DNA from: Candidatus Saccharibacteria bacterium CG10_big_fil_rev_8_21_14_0_10_47_8
GTDB lineage: Bacteria; Patescibacteriota; Saccharimonadia; Saccharimonadales; UBA10212
Assembly (NCBI GenBank): GCA_002793885.1
Contig: PFEG01000030.1
Coordinates: 1 to 15,494, forward strand
Length of the DNA: 15,494 bases
Direction of reading: 5' to 3'
Under the pieces are notes generated by a model. That model was not told the origin of the DNA, searched no databases, and saw nothing but the letters and a program-made list of their open reading frames with translations. A program made the translations under genes and the position numbers. Shown piece after piece: positions 4,754 through 11,627 of the stretch. How positions within the stretch are numbered: the stretch's first letter is position 1; every line of letters starts with the position of its first letter.

Positions 4754-7648
4754 TTGACACAGTCTGAAGCTAAACAGAAAATTACTGAACTCGTAGAAAA
4801 ATACGAGCAAATTAAGAAATCCGGTGGTATCAAAAAGTATAGCGAAGCCGAAACCTGCAAAGAATTCATCCTGCCGCTTTTTAACGCGCTCGGCTGGGAT
4901 ACCAGTAGCAAGCAAGAAGTTAGCGCCGAAGAACATACTAATGCCAAAGATCGTGCTGATTACGGTTTTTACCTCAACGGCTGGCCCAAGTTTTACCTGG
5001 AAGCCAAAAAACTAAGCGCAGATATTCACGATGAAAGATTTGCCAAACAAGCTATCGCTTATTCCTGGAACAAAGGCATAGCTTGGGCTGCTTTGACTGA
5101 CTTTGAAAGCCTTAAAATCTTTAACTCCCAAGATGTTGCCGAGCATCTATCTCATAAACTAGTTTTTGAAATCAGATATGATCAATTCCTGGACCGTTTT
5201 GACCAGCTCTCGCTGCTCTCCAAAGAAGCATTTACCAAAAATTTGCTTGATGAATACGGCGAAAAACACGGCAAAAAACTGCAAAGAGTGTCCGTTACCG
5301 ACACTCTCTACAAAGACTTAAACGAATCACGCTTATTGCTGCTTAAATCATTTCGTGCATGGAATAAAGAAGTCCCGGCCGACCTTTTAGAAGAAGGAGT
5401 TCAAAAGCTACTGGATAGGTTAATTTTTATAAGAGTCGCCGAAGATCGCCAGCTGGAACAACCCACGCTTATTCCAATGCTTCGAGCTTCCGGCGGCAGT
5501 GCTACTGAGAAATTTTATCAATCACTGGTCGCCAAATTCCGCGAACTAGATAAAATATACAATTCCAATCTTTTTGCGCTTCATCCGCTAGAGGGTTGGC
5601 AGGAATACGATGGTGCAACCGAAAAAGTTATCGAAATTCTGCACGGCAAAACCGGCTATTATGAATACAATTTCCAGGCCATCCCAGCCGATGTGCTGGG
5701 CAGTGTTTACGAAAACTACCTCGGCTACCAGCTGGCTCAATCAGAAAAGGGTATAGAAGTCAGCAAAAACGCCCGCAAACGCAAAGAACAAGGCATTTAT
5801 TACACACCGACCTATATCGTCGATTACATTGTTACTAACGCGCTTAAGCCTGTACTAGACAAATGCGAAACGGTAGCCGATTTAAAGGCTATCAAAGTTC
5901 TTGACCCGGCTTGCGGCTCGGGTTCTTTCCTCATTCGCGCGGTGGAAATGATTTACAATAAATACCTTGAGTTTGGGGCCAACCCCGGCGAGATGACAAA
6001 AATAACAATTCTCCTCGATAATATTTACGGCGTGGATTTGGACGAGCAGGCCGTGGAAATTGCCCGGCTTAACTTGCTTATAAATGCCTTGGATTCGCAA
6101 ATGAGACTGCCAGATCTGAGTAAAAATATCAAAAACGGCAACTCGCTTATAAGCGGGACTGATGCCGAGCTAGAAAAAGTTTTTGGCAGAAACTACCGCG
6201 ATAAAAAGCCATTTAATTGGCAGCAAGAATTCCCACAAGTGTTTGAACGCGAAAACCCCGGCTTCGATGTAATTATCGGTAATCCTCCCTATATTAGGGT
6301 CCAAGCCTTGGACAAGGATGATGCTGAGTACTTTAAAGGGGTATATGAATCCGCCAAGTCAAATTACGATATCTACATTCTGTTTATCGAGAAAGGGATA
6401 GATACCCTTCGCTCGGACGGTCGACTTGGAATGATTTTGCCCAATAAGTTCATGCAAGCTGAGTATGGAGAAATTATCAGGAAAATACTCACGGAGAATC
6501 AGTTTGTGAATAAGATTGTTGACTTTGGTGACTTTCAAGTCTTTGGGGATGCTACAACGTATACCGCCTTACTATTTCTAAGTAAGAATCGTACCAGCCT
6601 GGTGGAGTTTGTAGACGCCGATAGTGGTTTTAAAAAGCTCGGTGGAACTGCTGGTCTTAAACAAATGAAGAGCCATAAAATATCAGCAGCAAGCTTGACT
6701 AGTAAAGCTTGGTCTATGGGTACTGGAGAGGGACAGGATTTGCTGCAAAAAATATCTTCTGGGCTACAGACCCTCGAAGATTTAGCAGAAAAAATATACG
6801 TTGGGCTCCAGACGAACGCAGATCCAATATACATTTTAGAGTTGGTCAAGGAAAAAGAAGACCACTATATCGTACGTTCGAAGCTAAACGGGCAAGAATA
6901 TCAGCTTGAAAAAGCTGTGTTGCATCCCCTGTTAAGGGGTAAAGAGATAAAAAGATACTCCACGCCATTCTATAAGTTTCTTATAGTTTTGCCCTATATG
7001 ATCTCTCCTGAAAGTGCTGATTTAATACCGGTAAAAGACTTTAAGGAAAAATATCCACGGACATGGCAATACTTATTGGGGAACAAGAAAGCTCTCGAAG
7101 ACCGAGAGAACGGAAAGATGAAGCACGGTCGCTGGTATGGCTATGTCTATCCTAAAAATCTAAGCAAATTCCAGTCTTCAAAAATAATGACCCAGGTACT
7201 TGCTAGTAAAGCTTCTTTCACTTTTGATGATGCAGGTAAGTACTATTTTGTTGGTGGCGGAAATGCCGGAGGTTATGGGGTTACACTTCCGGCTGACTCC
7301 AAGGTTGAATATCACTACCTTCTAGGTTTACTCAATAGCTCTCTGTTGGATTGGTATGTGCAGCAAATCAGTTCAAAATTTAGAGGCGGATTTTACTCGT
7401 ACGCGAAAAGATTTATCGAAAGACTACCTATCTCAGTGCCTTCGGAACAGGAGCAAAAAAATATATCAGACTTAGTCAAGAAGCTACTCTCCTTAAACTT
7501 AGAGACGGTAAACGTTCCTGAGAATTCTAATGAATGGCATTCGCTGAAGTCAGAGATTGAAAAAACTGACAATCAAATCGACCAATTAGTCTACGAGCTT
7601 TATGAACTAACACCCGATGAAATTTCTCTTATCGAATCTCATAAATAA
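4754..7648 (+). CDS. Type IIG restriction endonuclease / adenine-N6 methyltransferase
   Basis: A 964-residue single-chain enzyme. The N-terminal domain has a PD-(D/E)xK-like nuclease core: D69, then YLEAKK with E83 and K85, and a following QAIAYSWN helix as in HsdR N-terminal domains. A helical region (about 140-340) leads to GIYYTP (347-352), typical of the helix before SAM binding. Motif I is VLDPACGSGSF (382-392) and motif IV is GNPPY (509-513), the signature of adenine-N6 methyltransferases of the Eco57I/type IIG class. The C-terminal 300 residues resemble a TaqI-like target recognition domain (for example LLGLLNSSLLDWYV, KFRGGFYSYAKRFIERLPI). One polypeptide should cut, methylate and recognise DNA. 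The TTG at 4754 has GGAG 6 nt upstream; an in-frame TTG at 4742 is possible but lacks this. The sequence appears intact. Recognition specificity cannot be read from the sequence. Confidence 0.88.
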   Translation: MTQSEAKQKITELVEKYEQIKKSGGIKKYSEAETCKEFILPLFNALGWDTSSKQEVSAEEHTNAKDRADYGFYLNGWPKFYLEAKKLSADIHDERFAKQAIAYSWNKGIAWAALTDFESLKIFNSQDVAEHLSHKLVFEIRYDQFLDRFDQLSLLSKEAFTKNLLDEYGEKHGKKLQRVSVTDTLYKDLNESRLLLLKSFRAWNKEVPADLLEEGVQKLLDRLIFIRVAEDRQLEQPTLIPMLRASGGSATEKFYQSLVAKFRELDKIYNSNLFALHPLEGWQEYDGATEKVIEILHGKTGYYEYNFQAIPADVLGSVYENYLGYQLAQSEKGIEVSKNARKRKEQGIYYTPTYIVDYIVTNALKPVLDKCETVADLKAIKVLDPACGSGSFLIRAVEMIYNKYLEFGANPGEMTKITILLDNIYGVDLDEQAVEIARLNLLINALDSQMRLPDLSKNIKNGNSLISGTDAELEKVFGRNYRDKKPFNWQQEFPQVFERENPGFDVIIGNPPYIRVQALDKDDAEYFKGVYESAKSNYDIYILFIEKGIDTLRSDGRLGMILPNKFMQAEYGEIIRKILTENQFVNKIVDFGDFQVFGDATTYTALLFLSKNRTSLVEFVDADSGFKKLGGTAGLKQMKSHKISAASLTSKAWSMGTGEGQDLLQKISSGLQTLEDLAEKIYVGLQTNADPIYILELVKEKEDHYIVRSKLNGQEYQLEKAVLHPLLRGKEIKRYSTPFYKFLIVLPYMISPESADLIPVKDFKEKYPRTWQYLLGNKKALEDRENGKMKHGRWYGYVYPKNLSKFQSSKIMTQVLASKASFTFDDAGKYYFVGGGNAGGYGVTLPADSKVEYHYLLGLLNSSLLDWYVQQISSKFRGGFYSYAKRFIERLPISVPSEQEQKNISDLVKKLLSLNLETVNVPENSNEWHSLKSEIEKTDNQIDQLVYELYELTPDEISLIESHK

Positions 7649-7679
7649 GCATAAACATTTATAAAATTCATTAGGCATA

Positions 7680-7709
7680 TTGACAAAAACATTAGCTTTG
7701 TGATAGCTT
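7680..7709 (+). promoter_or_regulatory. Possible promoter for the Asn/Ser-rich gene
   Basis: A consensus TTGACA (7680-7685) is followed after about 15-17 nt by a poor -10 (TGATAG or ATAGCT). If used, the leader would be over 100 nt and would contain the hairpin at 7804-7822. Confidence 0.35.
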
Positions 7710-7803
7710 TCTCTGTAACGATTTATTAATCTCTAATTGCTCCGTAGATGCTTTAGTAAACCGCTCAAAATCCAAACTCTTTAAAACTGAATAACTTTAG
7801 GTA

Positions 7804-7822
7804 AGTACCTAAGGAGGGTACT
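7804..7822 (+). promoter_or_regulatory. Shine-Dalgarno displayed in a hairpin loop
   Basis: AGTACC (7804-7809) pairs perfectly with GGTACT (7817-7822) around the loop TAAGGAG. The ribosome-binding AAGGAGG (7811-7817) therefore lies almost entirely in the loop, with its last G in the stem. The ATG follows at 7828. The fold could present the site to the ribosome or be a target for a regulator. Confidence 0.5.
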
Positions 7823-7827
7823 AAATT

Positions 7828-8109
7828 ATGGCACTTATACCACTACCACTGAAAAAATTATTCGAAAGTTTTAATTTAAGTTTAACTAAGCGTAATTCTC
7901 CGACGAGTAGAATAAGAAATACACAAAAGAATAGTATTGATTCAGTCAACGCAAGCCCAAACAGCTTTAGCAACAATTCTACTGACAGCAATAATACGAC
8001 CATCAATATATCCGAAAGAAGTGATCTGCATCCAATAAAAATAGCTGAATTAGTTACACCTAATTTTCCTGAAATACGGAATAAAGTATTTAAAAATAAA
8101 GATATATGA
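7828..8109 (+). CDS. Asn/Ser-rich small hypothetical protein
   Basis: A 93-residue protein with the strongest Shine-Dalgarno site in the window (AAGGAGG, 10 nt before the ATG). The first 20 residues form a basic amphipathic helix (LPLKKLFESFNLSLTKR). The middle (about 33-65) is a low-complexity Asn/Ser/Thr stretch, probably disordered, and the end (HPIKIAELVTPNFPEIRNKVF) may fold. The coding region is clearly more AT-rich than its neighbours, which suggests foreign origin. It lies between the restriction enzyme and the HicBA pair, and the next promoter's -10 begins directly after its stop. I recognise no family. The open frame on the opposite strand is a shadow without a ribosome site. Confidence 0.6.
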   Translation: MALIPLPLKKLFESFNLSLTKRNSPTSRIRNTQKNSIDSVNASPNSFSNNSTDSNNTTINISERSDLHPIKIAELVTPNFPEIRNKVFKNKDI

Positions 8110-8115
8110 TATAAT
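8110..8115 (+). promoter_or_regulatory. -10 box of the hicBA-like promoter
   Basis: A perfect TATAAT directly after the stop codon of the preceding gene; the -35 region (TATTTA, 8087-8092) is weak. The leader of about 30 nt contains a short frame (8131-8151, MEVRIR) that ends one base before the hicB-like start. Confidence 0.45.
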
Positions 8116-8152
8116 ATGCTTGTGTTAAGTATGGAAGTTAGGATTAGATAGC

Positions 8153-8512
8153 ATGAAGAGATTTCAAAACCAATTTGTTTACTTATCTGCAAACACGTTA
8201 AGAAAACTTGGCTATAGCTTTGATGAAGAGAACAACGAGCGAGTTAAAGAAATGCGCGCTACTATTCGTGAACTCGACAACCACTCTATAAATTTTAAGA
8301 TCGAACATCATCCAGATGGCACTTGGAGTGCTGAATCCACTAATATCGATGGAATCATGACAGGCGGTAAAGACCCACGCGAAGTACCGGATTTATTAAA
8401 AGATGCTGTTTTTACTTATTTTGAAATCCCACCTCATCTTTGCAGAGATGAAGCACTGCATACTGATAATGAACCGGCAGAAGTCAAGCAGAACGTGCAC
8501 GTAGGAGCATAA
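8153..8512 (+). CDS. HicB-like antitoxin
   Basis: A 119-residue protein. Residues about 48-92 carry the HicB partial RNase H fold pattern: INFKIEHHPDGTWSAESTNIDGI, then MTGGKDPREVPDLLKDAV, matching the family's 'f.v.ie.dedG.yvA....l.G..t.G.t.eEA..nl.eAi'. A charged N-terminal extension (1-45) and an acidic C-terminal tail (100-119) add to the core; I see no clear DNA-binding helix-turn-helix or ribbon-helix-helix. HicB proteins bind and neutralise the HicA RNase encoded next to them. The gene stops 1 nt before the hicA-like start, and GTAGGAG near its 3' end (about 8501-8507) is the ribosome site for that gene. The order, antitoxin first, is the reverse of the classical hicAB operon. Confidence 0.75.
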   Translation: MKRFQNQFVYLSANTLRKLGYSFDEENNERVKEMRATIRELDNHSINFKIEHHPDGTWSAESTNIDGIMTGGKDPREVPDLLKDAVFTYFEIPPHLCRDEALHTDNEPAEVKQNVHVGA

Positions 8513-8513
8513 A

Positions 8514-8744
8514 GTGCGCAACTTTGACCAGTCACAAAAGGATTGGGCGAAGGCTTGCAAACGGCTAGGGCTAAACGTCGACACCAAACGCGGTAAAGGA
8601 AGTCACATTCTGATTTCAAACCCGAAATCTGGAACTAAATTTACGATACAACAGCATTTGTATAACATTGCTAACCTAAAAATATACAAAAAACTGCTTG
8701 AGTTGGGCTTTAAGGAAGAGGAGATTAACAAGGCCTTAAAATAG
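8514..8744 (+). CDS. HicA-like mRNA interferase toxin
   Basis: A 76-residue basic protein starting at GTG (8514), with AGGAG 6-7 nt upstream inside the antitoxin gene. HicA features are visible: a first helix (SQKDWAKACKRLGL), then the double-stranded-RNA-binding-like strand-loop with the catalytic His in GKGSHILISNP (28-38), then a beta hairpin (KFTIQQH) and a final helix (NLKIYKKLLELGFKEEEINKAL). HicA toxins cut mRNA when free of HicB. The length is typical for the family, and the gene appears intact. Confidence 0.78.
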   Translation: MRNFDQSQKDWAKACKRLGLNVDTKRGKGSHILISNPKSGTKFTIQQHLYNIANLKIYKKLLELGFKEEEINKALK

Positions 8745-8808
8745 ATAAGCCGGGCTCGAGAAAACTTGGAAGCCGCAGGAATTTCTCCTGTCTAATCTCA
8801 AAAGTGAA

Positions 8809-9050
8809 CGGGTCCGGGCATCTGAATAAAAGAACTTTTAAATTGGGCATGCATGGTTTACCTGAGCAGGCACGTCTAAAGTACAGCTATTAGCCGAGGA
8901 CTGTCTGAGCGTAGCGAGTTCCGCAGGCTGTTGTGCTCTTTGACAATTGGTTGCGTCAAGTGAACCATGTGCCCAAGAGCTTGGCACCACCTTGTCGGCA
9001 CAAGGTGATAAATTGTTTGCCTACTTTACAAAGTAGACCCTAATTTCTCT
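8809..9050 (+). repeat. Structured intergenic repeat, copy C (diverged)
   Basis: It shares with copies A and B, in the same order, GGGTCCGGGCATC (8811-8823), CCTGAG, AGCCGAGGACTGTCTGAGCG (about 8892-8911), GGCTGTTGTG, TTGCGTCAA and TTGTTTGCCT. Between the first two blocks it carries about 30 extra bases. Its hairpin CACCTTGT-CGGC-ACAAGGTG (8988-9007) occupies the same place as the GCTACCTTG/CAAGGTAGC stem of A and B, with paired changes that keep the stem. It fills most of the 421-nt gap between the HicA-like and ribbon-helix-helix genes; I see no gene there. Confidence 0.65.
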
Positions 9051-9129
9051 CATCAAATCCCAGGTGCCTTTGGCACCGTAGCTAGTGGATGAGCAGGACA
9101 CTGGGGCAGGCGGGCGAGCAAAATGGGGC

Positions 9130-9166
9130 TTGACATATTCAATACATAAAGTGTATGGTTTATGTA
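9130..9166 (+). promoter_or_regulatory. Promoter and palindromic operator of the RHH/RelE module
   Basis: TTGACA (9130-9135), an 18-nt spacer and TATGGT (9154-9159), 6 nt before the ATG. A perfect inverted repeat TACATAAA (9143-9150), 8-nt spacer, TTTATGTA (9159-9166) spans the spacer, the -10 box and the first base of the start codon. This is the expected arrangement for autorepression by a ribbon-helix-helix antitoxin. Confidence 0.7.
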
Positions 9167-9468
9167 TGAGTAAAAAATCTAAGACGATTAACATTTCCTT
9201 GCCACAGAGGCTGGTAGACGAAATTGATAAGGCGGCCGAAGGCGAATACGCCAGCCGCAGTGATTTTATTCGCGAATCAATTGTTCGTAAGCTAAAAAAC
9301 CAACGAATCGTTGATGAATGGGGTGATGAAGGCAACTGGGAAACAGTGGTGGATTTTAGAGAAATTAATCCAGAGGGCGTCCCTGCTGAAGAAGTCCTGG
9401 CAGCTTTAAGGCGACTTGACAAAGTTGATGAACAAAATCGAAAAACTACTTCAAAAACTCGACCCTAA
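9166..9468 (+). CDS. Ribbon-helix-helix (CopG/ParD-like) antitoxin
   Basis: A 100-residue protein. Residues 6-47 are a classic ribbon-helix-helix: beta strand TINISLPQ (7-14), helix LVDEIDKAAEG, turn YASRSDF, helix IRESIVRKLKNQ. The C-terminal half (50-100) is the likely toxin-neutralising arm, with an acidic stretch (DEWGDEGNWETVVDFRE) followed by a helix (AEEVLAALRRLD). The frame is open further upstream to 9085, but the ATG at 9166 is preferred because the -10 box lies 6 nt before it and the ribbon-helix-helix fold starts there. The next gene overlaps its 3' end by 41 nt. The perfect palindrome over the promoter indicates autoregulation. Confidence 0.82.
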   Translation: MSKKSKTINISLPQRLVDEIDKAAEGEYASRSDFIRESIVRKLKNQRIVDEWGDEGNWETVVDFREINPEGVPAEEVLAALRRLDKVDEQNRKTTSKTRP

Positions 9469-9670
9469 AACGCGTGCCCGAATCGAGCAGGCTTTGCTTC
9501 AGCTGGCCAATAACCGCCCAGAGAAGTTAGACATTAAAAAGATCAAGGGCACTAATGATAATTTCCGAATTCGGGTTGGCAGACATCGAATCATTATCCG
9601 GCAAGTCGATCAAAAGTTTAATCTTATTACTATCACCAAGCGCGACGAAAAAACATACAAAGATCTTTAA
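9428..9670 (+). CDS. RelE/ParE-like toxin
   Basis: An 80-residue basic protein. After a helical N-terminus (KLDPKTRARIEQALLQLAN), the RelE/ParE core follows: IKKIKGTNDNFRIRVGRHRIIIRQVD (36-61), then LITITKRDEKTYKDL. This matches the family pattern 'LkG....yRiRvGdyRviy.....i.v..vg.R..vY'. RelE members cleave mRNA on the ribosome and ParE members poison gyrase; the sequence does not decide between them. I chose the ATG at 9428; an in-frame TTG at 9416 would add four residues and has AAGG 4 nt upstream. The gene lies inside the antitoxin's 3' end and is co-transcribed with it. Confidence 0.78.
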   Translation: MNKIEKLLQKLDPKTRARIEQALLQLANNRPEKLDIKKIKGTNDNFRIRVGRHRIIIRQVDQKFNLITITKRDEKTYKDL

Positions 9671-9733
9671 CCGCTTGCCCCCAAATTAATTAAAAATAAT
9701 ACTTCCCCCACACCTGGGCGCATAATATTGTAG

Positions 9734-10048
9734 ATGAATACGGATCCGACCAAGTCCAACCCGGATATATATAAGGTTATTTTTGAGAACGAGCGGGTGC
9801 GCGTGCTGGAGTACAAAGATAAGCCCGGCCAAAAGACCACGCCTCATAACCACCCTGACAGCGTGATGTACACACTAAGCGAGTTCGACCGCAAATTAAT
9901 ACTTGAGGATAAAGAAATTACCGTTCACAAAACAGCCGGCGAGGTAAGCTGGCTGGACGCCCAAAAACACATCGGCGAAAATATCGGCAGCACCGACACT
10001 CACGTGGTATTCGTCGAGCTGAAAGAGCCGTCACCCAAAACCCCCTAA
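9734..10048 (+). CDS. Small cupin-domain protein
   Basis: A 104-residue protein with a single cupin barrel. The first metal motif is visible as TPHNHPDSVMYTLSEF (36-51), with His at 38 and 40; the second motif is reduced to GEVSWLDAQKHIGENIG (70-86), with one His at 80. Small single-cupin proteins bind a metal ion and act as enzymes or sensors; the substrate cannot be told. No membrane segment is present. CATAAT (9721-9726) lies 7 nt before the ATG, suggesting a leaderless transcript, although no good -35 box is seen. It stands between the RHH/RelE pair and repeat copy B. Confidence 0.78.
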   Translation: MNTDPTKSNPDIYKVIFENERVRVLEYKDKPGQKTTPHNHPDSVMYTLSEFDRKLILEDKEITVHKTAGEVSWLDAQKHIGENIGSTDTHVVFVELKEPSPKTP

Positions 10049-10126
10049 AAAGCAAAAAACGAGCACAGTTTAAGGTTCAGGCTCGAGCCTTCGATAATAC
10101 ACAGGCTAAAGAAGCACAGCCTTATT

Positions 10127-10339
10127 GGGTCTGGGCATCGGCTTTTTCCTGAGAAAAATCGTCAAAACTACATACATTTTAAGCCGAGAGCTGTTTGAGC
10201 GTAGCGAGTCCTCGAAGCTGTTGTAGATTTTTGACTAGAGTTTGCATCAATAAAAAACGCAGCCCGGCGGTGGGCGCTACCTTGCCGTCCAAGGTAGCAA
10301 AAATGTTTGTTTCTCCGCCAAACCCAAACAGGTTTGAAA
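10127..10339 (+). repeat. Structured intergenic repeat, copy B
   Basis: About 213 bp matching the reverse complement of 1665-1876 almost without gaps. Its hairpin GCTACCTTG/CAAGGTAGC is at 10276-10298, preceded by a second stem (GCCCG-GCGG-TGGGC, about 10262-10275). The 3' end (CAGGTTTGAAA) supplies the likely -35 box of the third prepilin-like gene. It fills most of the 319-nt gap after the cupin gene. The open frame on the opposite strand (10168-10350) is read through the same structure and I do not take it as a gene. Confidence 0.75.
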
Positions 10340-10361
10340 AAAAACATCAAGCTGCTAATGT
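10334..10361 (+). promoter_or_regulatory. Promoter for the third prepilin-like gene
   Basis: TTGAAA (10334-10339), a 16-nt spacer and TAATGT (10356-10361), 6 nt before the ATG at 10368. It implies a leaderless mRNA. The -35 box is the last part of repeat copy B. Confidence 0.45.
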
Positions 10362-10367
10362 TTAATC

Positions 10368-11582
10368 ATGAGTCACGAGTCACAAAAAGGCTTTCACTTA
10401 ACAATTATCGCCCTAGTCATCTTGATTTTGGGGGTAGTTGGCTTGGTCGGCTACAAAGTGATAAGTAACCAACCAGCTACATCCTCGTCAATTATTAGCG
10501 GAAGCGGTTCCGTAGAAAGCAAAGCAGTAAAAGCTGGCAAAAGCCTGTCGGCTAATAAATGTGTGGGCACGGGTGACGCCACATTTACCAGCCTGCCAAT
10601 GAAGCCTGAAGACTTTTCTATTCTAATACCATACGGATTGGTTGTTGGTGGCCACGTAACGCCAATCGATCACCAATACTTTGCGCCAAAAGATCACAAC
10701 TCAGCCCGCGATAGCTACCCAGTTTATGCCATGGCCGATGCTACTATAGTGGACATTCAACCCCGAGCAAATGACAGGGGTACAGAATACCGCTTTGTTT
10801 TTGCCCACAGCTGCACCTTCCTTTACTACTATGACTTGGTAACCAGCCTGAGCGGTAAGGTTAAGCAGGCATACGATAAAAACAATCGGGAGATTAACCT
10901 GCCAATCAAAGCCGGCGAACAGGTAGGCGCCATTGGCGGCCAGACCCTAGACTTTGCCGTCTGGCGTACTAACGGTACTCTAAAGGGCTTTATAGTGCCT
11001 TCTCACTATGATGGGGAAGGCTGGAAAATATATACAACCAATCCGTTCCCTTACTACACACCCGAACTACGAGCCATAGTTGAAGCCCGCAACCCAAGAG
11101 TCGCCGAGCCGGTGGAGGGCAAAATAGACTATGATATTGATGGAAAATTAGTAGGCAACTGGTTTGTGCGGGCCAGCGGCGGCTATATAGGCGGCCAAAA
11201 ACAGGAGTACTGGAAAACTCATCTATCAATCGCGCCTGACCTTTACGACCCCAGCCACTTCACGATCTCACTAGGCGATTACGGCGGACAGGCTGAACAA
11301 TTTGAAGATCTAGACAACGCGCCCGATCCAGCCACTGTCGGTGTTGATGCCGGGCTTGTTAAGTACGACCTAACATCCTGGAATTACCTTACCAGTACCG
11401 GCGCGAACTGGAACCGAGACTCTGTTGCCAAAGGCTTAACTGCTAAAAGTAGCGGCCAAGGTGTAGGTTGTTTGCTAGCGCAACTTACTAGCACGAGGAT
11501 ACTGAAAGCCGAGCCCTTCCCGGGTAAAAGTTGCTCTATGATCACCGGCTTTGCCGACAGTGTAAAATTTTACGAAAGATAG
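10368..11582 (+). CDS. Prepilin-like, membrane-anchored protein with degenerate M23-fold domain (3)
   Basis: A 404-residue protein. The N-terminus has a basic residue, then GFHLTIIALVILILGVVGLVG, a prepilin-like anchor without Glu at +5. A Ser/Gly linker (36-60) follows. Residues about 85-205 resemble M23: GGHVTPIDH (94-102), a YPVYAMADATIVDI strand (117-130), FAHSCTFLYYYDL (145-157, like 'HgcglyTyYaHL'), IKAGEQVGAIGG (180-191) and TLDFAVW (193-199), where the last metal-binding HxH is lost. About 200 further residues (205-404) form a unique region with Tyr- and Gly-rich segments (YDIDGKLVGNWFVRASGGYI) and three Cys (368, 389 and earlier 65, 149). This resembles a beta-sandwich or lipocalin-like ligand-binding domain, but I cannot name it. 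It is paralogous to the genes at 11 and 901. I infer a cell-surface or pilus-associated protein. Confidence 0.78.
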   Translation: MSHESQKGFHLTIIALVILILGVVGLVGYKVISNQPATSSSIISGSGSVESKAVKAGKSLSANKCVGTGDATFTSLPMKPEDFSILIPYGLVVGGHVTPIDHQYFAPKDHNSARDSYPVYAMADATIVDIQPRANDRGTEYRFVFAHSCTFLYYYDLVTSLSGKVKQAYDKNNREINLPIKAGEQVGAIGGQTLDFAVWRTNGTLKGFIVPSHYDGEGWKIYTTNPFPYYTPELRAIVEARNPRVAEPVEGKIDYDIDGKLVGNWFVRASGGYIGGQKQEYWKTHLSIAPDLYDPSHFTISLGDYGGQAEQFEDLDNAPDPATVGVDAGLVKYDLTSWNYLTSTGANWNRDSVAKGLTAKSSGQGVGCLLAQLTSTRILKAEPFPGKSCSMITGFADSVKFYER

Positions 11583-11592
11583 TAAAATACTC

Positions 11593-11621
11593 TTGACAGT
11601 ATATCAACCCTATGTTACTAT
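11593..11621 (+). promoter_or_regulatory. Strong promoter for the candidate small RNA
   Basis: Consensus TTGACA (11593-11598), an exact 17-nt spacer and TACTAT (11616-11621), in a gap with no plus-strand gene. Expected start near 11628. Confidence 0.65.
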
Positions 11622-11627
11622 GTAGCT

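Noticed and set aside
7821..8192. Hydrophobic minus-strand open frame opposite the Asn/Ser-rich gene
   Set aside because: Leu/Ile-rich translation is the usual complement of AT-rich Asn/Ser codons; the plus frame has a strong Shine-Dalgarno site.
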